Assembly: GCF_011397635.1 (NCBI RefSeq)
Contig: NC_064761.1
Coordinates: 25,275,643-25,339,642, forward strand
Origin: Epinephelus fuscoguttatus
Lineage: Eukaryota > Chordata > Actinopteri > Perciformes > Serranidae
DNA length: 64,000 nucleotides
Direction of reading: 5' to 3'
Part shown: positions 46,491 through 64,000 of the stretch, one piece after another
Layout of the letters: each line of letters begins with the position of its first letter
Position numbering within the stretch: the first letter of the stretch is position 1
Notes under the pieces: model-generated
Databases searched by the model: none
Told to the model about the DNA's origin: nothing
What the model saw: the letters and a program-made list of their open reading frames with translations, nothing else
Made by a program: the position numbers and the translations under genes

Positions 46491-46502
46491 CAGAAATAGT
46501 CT

Positions 46503-46975
46503 AATGTAAGTGGACGTCCATTTTCTCCTCAAACAGTTCCTGTTTGTTTTTTAATGAAACCTCACATTATACAAAGTGCTAACCTATAAAAACTCTACTG
46601 TGACAGGTAGGTTAGCTGACACACCAGTCTATGGTGAAGACCAGAGGGTTGAAGCATATTGGAGGCAGCTAGCGCCCGTCAACGGAGATGTTAGCTTATG
46701 GCTCCAAAAGTGGACAGTTAAGCTAGCAAGCCTATACTATAGGTCGAGATATGCTCTGAAGCGAGAAGAGTTGTTTGAATAATGCTGTGTCGTAGCGCAG
46801 GCTATTTAATGGTAGGTGAATCCACTTCACGCTGACGTTGCAATCACCAGCCAATCAGGATTGGCGTAATGAGATAAATGCGTCTGAGGAATACCCAGGG
46901 AGGCGTATCCCATAGTGAGACATCTCACTCATACTACTCTGAGAAGTGGAGTTACGCAAGTAACCTAAAGATAGT
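46503..46975. other. Unclassified, possibly repetitive sequence
   Basis: No gene is recognised. A 7-bp inverted pair AGTGAGA/TCTCACT (46914-46929) lies within ATCCCATAGTGAGACATCTC. A 68-codon open frame (46576-46782) has no recognisable similarity. Confidence 0.4.
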
Positions 46976-47034
46976 TCTTCAGATATTTGTATAAAAGAAA
47001 ATTAGCCAGGATTTGTATTCTTGGTTAGAAGCTT

Positions 47035-47040
47035 TTTATT
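47035..47040 (-). terminator. Candidate distal poly(A) signal of gnb4
   Basis: AATAAA on the minus strand. If used, gnb4 would have a 3' UTR of about 5.5 kb. Closer minus-strand signals may exist; this is a guess from signal and lack of other genes. Confidence 0.3.
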
Positions 47041-47906
47041 GGTTACAATAACTCATGGCAACATATCAGTATCACCAAGCCACTGTACAAATACAAAAAA
47101 AAGGTCTGGTGTGAAAAAGACTATAAAAATTATTCCATAACAAGTGATTATAATTTCACACAATAGCACTGTAAGAGAAGTATCATGGCACCAAGTCCCT
47201 GGTCTTTACTGGCTTAAAACATAAAACAATAAATAAAATCAAAACAAAATGTCAGAACAGTAGGTTGTAGAGTCAAAGGGCAGTGCATTACTTGTGACGG
47301 TGCTGTGGTGGTGATCGTGTGACGTAATTAATTCAAGTGGTGCGGTGTCACTGAATCAGAGATGCTCAATTTCTTTTATCCAGATACTAAATTCGGAGGG
47401 TCGTGCAATGGCAGTCATTGTAATACTGCAGCCGTAACATCTGCTCTTTGAAGTTAGACATTGGTACTGTGGGTGACACATGGCAATTTACACTGATCGC
47501 CAAAATACTACTGCCAAACATACCACTCCAATGATTCAAGGAAGTCACAGATCTTGGTACTTCAGACGATACACCGAAGAAGCTGATTCAACAGCTCCAT
47601 GTCTGCTGTAGATTTAAGAGGATAAACTGGAGGAGACTTCACGTAAATACAACAATGATGTGAAATTAAATGAAGTCAAGCACCTTTTTGATTAATGAGT
47701 GAACGGCACAGGCACGTAGAAGTGTTACTATTCCAGGTTCCAGCTGCTAATACTGCTGAATTACACACAGAGCGAGGAAATGGCTGCCTGCTGAATATCA
47801 CTGTCAGTAATACACACAATCCCCCTTTTTCATCTGTTAAGGGCTATGGTGTATTTTTTTTTTTTAATTTCTCACAGATCATAACGTTATGAAAGAACAG
47901 GGTGGG

Positions 47907-49473
47907 TTTATTGGAATAGATTAACATTTTGGGAAATACACTTATTTGCATTCTGGAGGAGAGTTTGAGAAAATACCACTTTCATGTCTGTCTGTTAATG
48001 AGTAACTTAAAAGGCTACCGCTAGCTGCTGGCTATGTTAGCTTAGCATAAAGACTGGAAACAGAGGGAAACGGCTAGCGTAGCTCTGTTCAACGGTAATG
48101 TCTGCTTATCATCATCTCTAAAGCTCACTAATTAATTAACACATAATATGTAATTAATCAAATATGTACGGAGTCCAAGATTGGCTGTCCTAGCAATTCT
48201 CTTCAGTGCCATTACCTCAAGATCACAAATTGTTATTTCAGATGAAGCTTGTTTTCTTGTAATACTGGGTTGTGTCTTATGTTGTGTAAATTTTAAAATG
48301 CTTTTAATATTTTCATTTTTTAATCATTGCCCATCGTTACTTCAATTTTCTAAAGCACTTTTTAACAGTCTTGAAAAGCTATATACATTAAGTTTATTAT
48401 TATTATTATTGACAAAACAAAAAGCTAATTTTGCAGGATAAAATAATCCGTTACAAGAAAGAAAATAAGATGCAAACAACAGAACACTTGATTGCCTATC
48501 TCGATAAAACAACTTGTTTTATAGTCAGAAATTATCTCATTATCTCGAGAAGTCTGCCCTTTTTCTCTTGAGAATTGAAATAATAACTAGTTATCATGAG
48601 AAAAAAAGCTTTGTCATCTGAAAATTATGAAAGAACTTGAGATCTCCGGATAAAGACATTAAAAAAAAATTCTAAGCATGGCTGTGCTCGTCCTCCATAG
48701 GTATCATACACTGTAAAAATACTGGACGTAGCTACTGTGACATTACCCACTGGTTTGCGGACTCTTGTTTTGATTGGCATTACTGTCGTTGCCATCTTGG
48801 TTTTTTGAAACGAGAAGTGACCATATTTGGGCGAGAGGCTGGAGCTGTGGAGGAGCGATGAGTGGATCTGTCTGAGAGGCCAAGATGCCACTCAGCGGCC
48901 CACCCTTACTTTTAAGTAACTGTAAGCCTTAAAAAAATGTTAACTGGTGAATCATAAAAAACGGTTGTTTATACCAGGTTGTTAACATGTTTATTTCTGC
49001 TGTAAAGTTGGGCATTTTAACATGGAGGGTCTGAGGGGATTGACTCACTCTTGAGGCCACCTTTAAGTGGTCAATCAGTGAACTGCAACTGGTTTTGGCT
49101 TCATTTTTTAGCTGCAGAGGCTGCTGCTTCATAGATATGTACAGAAACCTAAGTGGCGTGCAGGTATGAGCCTGACCAGTTGCCAGGCAGCCAGAGGAGA
49201 TTACAAAGTTACTGCTACCAGCCAATGAATAGTGCGGTGTTTTTAGTCTTTTCTGTAACAAATGAGCCACAAGGTGTTAATTAGTGAGCTTCAGACAGAG
49301 CCAGGCTAGTCGTTTCCCCCTTTCCAGTCTTCGTGCTAAGCTAAGCTAAGCTAAGCTAACAGGCAGCTGGTTGTAGCTTAATGTTTAATACACAGATAAA
49401 ATAAGTGATGTGGAGCTTCTCCTCAAACCACCAGAAATTAAACATCTTCCAAAATATCAAACTATTCCTTTAA
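47907..49473. mobile_element. Inverted-repeat (foldback-like) DNA element, 1.57 kb
   Basis: Left arm 47907-48142 and right arm 49272-49473 are imperfect inverted copies over about 200 bases. Paired blocks are GGAATAGATTAACATTTTGG with the complement of AAAATATCAAACTATTCC, GTTAGCTTAGCATAAAGACT with AGTCTTCGTGCTAAGCTAAG, and CTAAAGCTCACTAATTAA with TTAATTAGTGAGCTT. The 1.1 kb centre (including 48640-49250, rich in shared fish-repeat blocks) has no transposase frame. It lies in the presumed 3' flank or UTR of gnb4. Confidence 0.75.
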
Positions 49474-52400
49474 ATACATGTCATCTTTGACATGGGCATG
49501 TCTGATGACCGCTAACTGAGATAGAAACCTTAATAACTGTTGACTTAACGACACTTTGGGATACAAAAACCCATCTTCAGATATAAGAAGTCCACCGGTT
49601 CAATCGGACAGAGTGGGTAAAAAATCAGATACTGACGTGACTTTAAATCAATGGATATGGAGAAGGCTGGCACTTGAGTAAAGTGAGCAAACTTTTTTTT
49701 GTCACATTGACTAGTTTTAAGTTCACAGCTCAGGGTCTGTGGATAACATTGGCACAAATGAGGAAGTAACACTTAGATCTATATGTTATCCACATACATC
49801 ACCAAATCATCCCCCCCTCCCTTGTCCCGTCCCATCCCTTCCCCTCCCCCCACACACACCTCAACACTGATATGCAATACATATCACATCCTACACACCT
49901 CAGAGATATTCTTAGGCTAAAAACTAAACTGTTATTTTTAACATTCTCTCAAAATGGGTTCATTAATGCAAAGCCAGGTAGAAGCAGCTAAAACATTTAG
50001 AAACAAAAGAAGGTCACTAAAATCACGGTATGCCAAAGAGGGGTTTCATTGATAGCCGACTGAACCTAAATAAATACTACAAACTGTACGGTAGTAGTAG
50101 AAAGCAGAATCGTATAAAAAGTGATGTAAAATGCCTCGCTTTAAGAAGCAGTATGGAGCTGCATGTGGTCGCGGTGGTTTCCCATAAGCATGCTTTTTAG
50201 TGTTCACTAGTATCAGAATGTGCTTCTATTGGGCAAAGAAAAATAAGTAGCAACCTCTCTTATTGATCAGTGTGTAAAAAGGAATAGTCAGAGGAAAACA
50301 TTACTGTAGTCGATGCTAGTATTACCTTCTATTATGAATGGTATCGTAAGGCAGAATGGAGACACAATAGTGCCACATCTCACAGGAGCACAAACCCTCC
50401 TTTACCCAGCCCACGTGGGTCAAATGTTTATATTCAGAGATAGGCACCTGAGACAGCTGATGAATAGGTCCAACTCACATACATTATGTGTTCAATCTTT
50501 TTTTTTTTTTTAATTAAGCCTTTAGAGGAACCAAAATTACTGAAGATGTATGATGAGAAAATACTCAGAGATAGCACTTCTATGGGTAAATAAGTCACAT
50601 GTGCTCGATGGTTTACATTGGTACTACAGTTTGTGAGTGCATGTCTAGCTCTCTCTACTAAGTGTACATTTCTGTCTACCAAGTGTACTTTCTTCACAAG
50701 CAATATTTAACAGTTCATAACATGTTTTTGGTGAGGAAAAAAAAGAAAGTGTTAAACCCTTTAAAAAAAATCTTTTTCTTTTTTTTCTTCTTTACTTTTT
50801 ACAGGCTTGTGGTGGCACTGGTGTGGTTTTGCAGCGGCTAACATGATTTCAGTTCCATGCAGTCACTCGGTTCACACCGTGTCGAGGACAGAAAGGACTC
50901 ACTTAGACATAAAAAAAAGGATAAAAATGACATGGCGAGCTCTTGACAGACATCTTTCTGTTTCTCTCGTCCTCAGAGGCCACCAACAGAGTCACCGCTG
51001 TCCTTTATGGTCCTTTAAATATCCTCATGTAACGACTGACCGCTCTACCATTTGTCCATACAGGCCTCAGCACCATTACAGGCTCACAGGTAGAAAACAG
51101 CGTCTGCTTGGGGAGGACATGTCTCTCTTTGCGATGCCCTTCTCTCCATCAGCGCCACTTTTTTTTTAATGGGCAACTTGAGCTGCTTGTCTCAACTCTA
51201 AAGGAGAGATGGAGATTCTATAGGCCACAGGAGATATTATGATGCAAAACCTCTGTTTAGGACTACTGTTGGGTTATCAATCATATCGCACAGCAGCTGA
51301 TTTGCATGGAATGGATGTCATCTTCAGATATTCAGCATACGATGATTTAAAATCCACAGTCCGTGTGAGCAGAGGCAAAGGCAGGGCCTCTGGTAAAATA
51401 TAGTTTTCTATCTTAGCCTAAAATTCACCAGTTTATACTTTGGAGCTGAAGCTGAATCCAGACTAAAAACTTAAAAACACCGCTTGTTGGTTTTAAAGCG
51501 CTCTCTCTAATCATTATCACAGCAGTGTGGCGGTTTCCTTCCAAACGTAAAGACAGTGGTGAGGAATGCCAGGGGTTGTGTTGTTAAAAAAATAAAAAAT
51601 AAAATTCCAACATTCACAAGAATTTGTAGATACAGGTCTGCTGCCTGTAACCATAATACACACACACACACATACAAATGAGGAAAGTGAGTTTAGCTGA
51701 GCCAAATTTTTGCAAACTGTTTTGTTTGCTCGATCCTCTTTTGTTGCTTGATGAGTTGGCTTGATTAAATCAGCAAGTACCAGAAAGATTAAAGGAGTCT
51801 TTTTAGGTAAAAGGATGTGAAGCTGCTGTGTCTACATGGTCTGACACTCGATCTGGTACTCACACAGGATAAAATAAGTGTTTCTGGAATTATGTCGTGT
51901 AGTTATGTGAATATGTACATTTGAAATAAAACATAAAACCCCCAAAATCATAAAAAAAAAACCTCAAGGGTGGGAAATAAACTACAAAAATATATACATA
52001 CACATTATATATGCATATATGATGCATATATACACACATAATGCTATACATATATACTGTCTTTATATATACATTTACATATTACACATCGACGCTCATC
52101 TTGTTTGTTGTTAGTCACGGTAACAGATGCTCGTTATCGCGCCCTAGAGGAGAATTGGTATGAGGGCGAAATCTTCTATTTTTTTCCCTTCAGTTTTTCA
52201 TAACTCATCCTTTCTTTCTCTTTTTTTTTTGTTTTTTGATTGGATAACTCAACTGAAAGGTTCTTATCTGTTTCTGTGTAATAGCTGGGTGAAAAAAAAC
52301 GTCACTTGGAAAGGTAGAAAGAGTTGGTACTTTCTCACAGGTGGGCAGGTCACCAGCAGAGAGGAGAGCTGGGGGGTGAGTTGAGAGGATATTGGCTGAC

Positions 52401-52513
52401 ACAGTGTGCACCCCTCAGGTCCAGCCCAGCAGATGAGTTGGGATACGTTGGGGTGGGGGGTTGCGGGGAGGAAGTTGGCGGGCAGTGATTGAGTACAAGA
52501 GGAAGAGGTTTGT
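49474..52513 (-). other. Flank or possible 3' UTR of gnb4
   Basis: No coding exon was found. The region contains a C-rich tract (49810-49858), A/T homopolymer runs, and an AT dinucleotide-rich palindromic stretch (51990-52085, TATATATGCATATATGATGC-like). The gnb4 assignment rests on position only. Confidence 0.4.
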
Positions 52514-63962
<11,449 letters not shown>

Positions 63963-64000
63963 TGTCCCTCTGTCAAGTGTTCAGGCCACACTCCGCTCCA

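Noticed and set aside
48181-48441. 86-codon hydrophobic plus-strand open frame
   Set aside because: It is inside the centre of the inverted-repeat element and shows no transposase or membrane-protein family signature.

Overview
This is vertebrate nuclear DNA, almost certainly from a ray-finned (teleost) fish. The genes are split into many short exons with GT-AG introns. The introns and gaps hold Tc1, hAT-like and Harbinger-like DNA transposons, L2/CR1-like and RNase-H-bearing LINEs, and several tRNA-derived SINE families of the kind found in spiny-rayed fishes. The species cannot be named from the sequence. There is no operon, CRISPR array, phage or plasmid feature.

Five protein-coding genes can be rebuilt exon by exon, and every junction keeps frame. 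On the minus strand are clcc1 (10 coding exons, 573 aa, 9967-1630), ftsj3 (21 coding exons, 858 aa, 20240-11365) and plaat1 (3 coding exons, 169 aa, 23816-21146). On the plus strand is mfn1 (17 coding exons, 758 aa, 30689-43437). On the minus strand, meeting mfn1 tail to tail, is gnb4 (9 coding exons, 340 aa, 63962-52514). The mfn1-gnb4 pairing matches the neighbouring MFN1 and GNB4 genes of mammals, which supports both assignments.

Layout: 1-1.6 kb is the downstream flank of clcc1 with a palindromic transposon; 1.6-10 kb is clcc1, whose introns carry a broken Tc1 element and a cluster of LINE fragments; 10-11 kb is a short gap with an antisense LINE remnant; 11-20 kb is ftsj3; 21-24 kb is plaat1; 24-30 kb is mostly non-coding with LINE and SINE debris; 30-44 kb is mfn1; 44-47 kb is a repeat-rich gap; about 47-52.5 kb is flank or a possible long 3' UTR of gnb4 and includes a 1.57 kb inverted-repeat element; 52.5-64 kb is gnb4, whose upstream exon(s) lie outside the window.

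The five genes do not form a pathway. They act in ER membrane ion handling (Clcc1), ribosomal RNA methylation and processing (Ftsj3), lipid acyl transfer (Plaat1), mitochondrial outer-membrane fusion (Mfn1) and heterotrimeric G-protein signalling (Gnb4). No undescribed biological system was found. The most useful unusual observations are transposon structures with clear target duplications, a GC-AG intron in ftsj3, a glycine/lysine-rich tail on Ftsj3, and a perfect 14-bp hairpin at the broken edge of a repeat.
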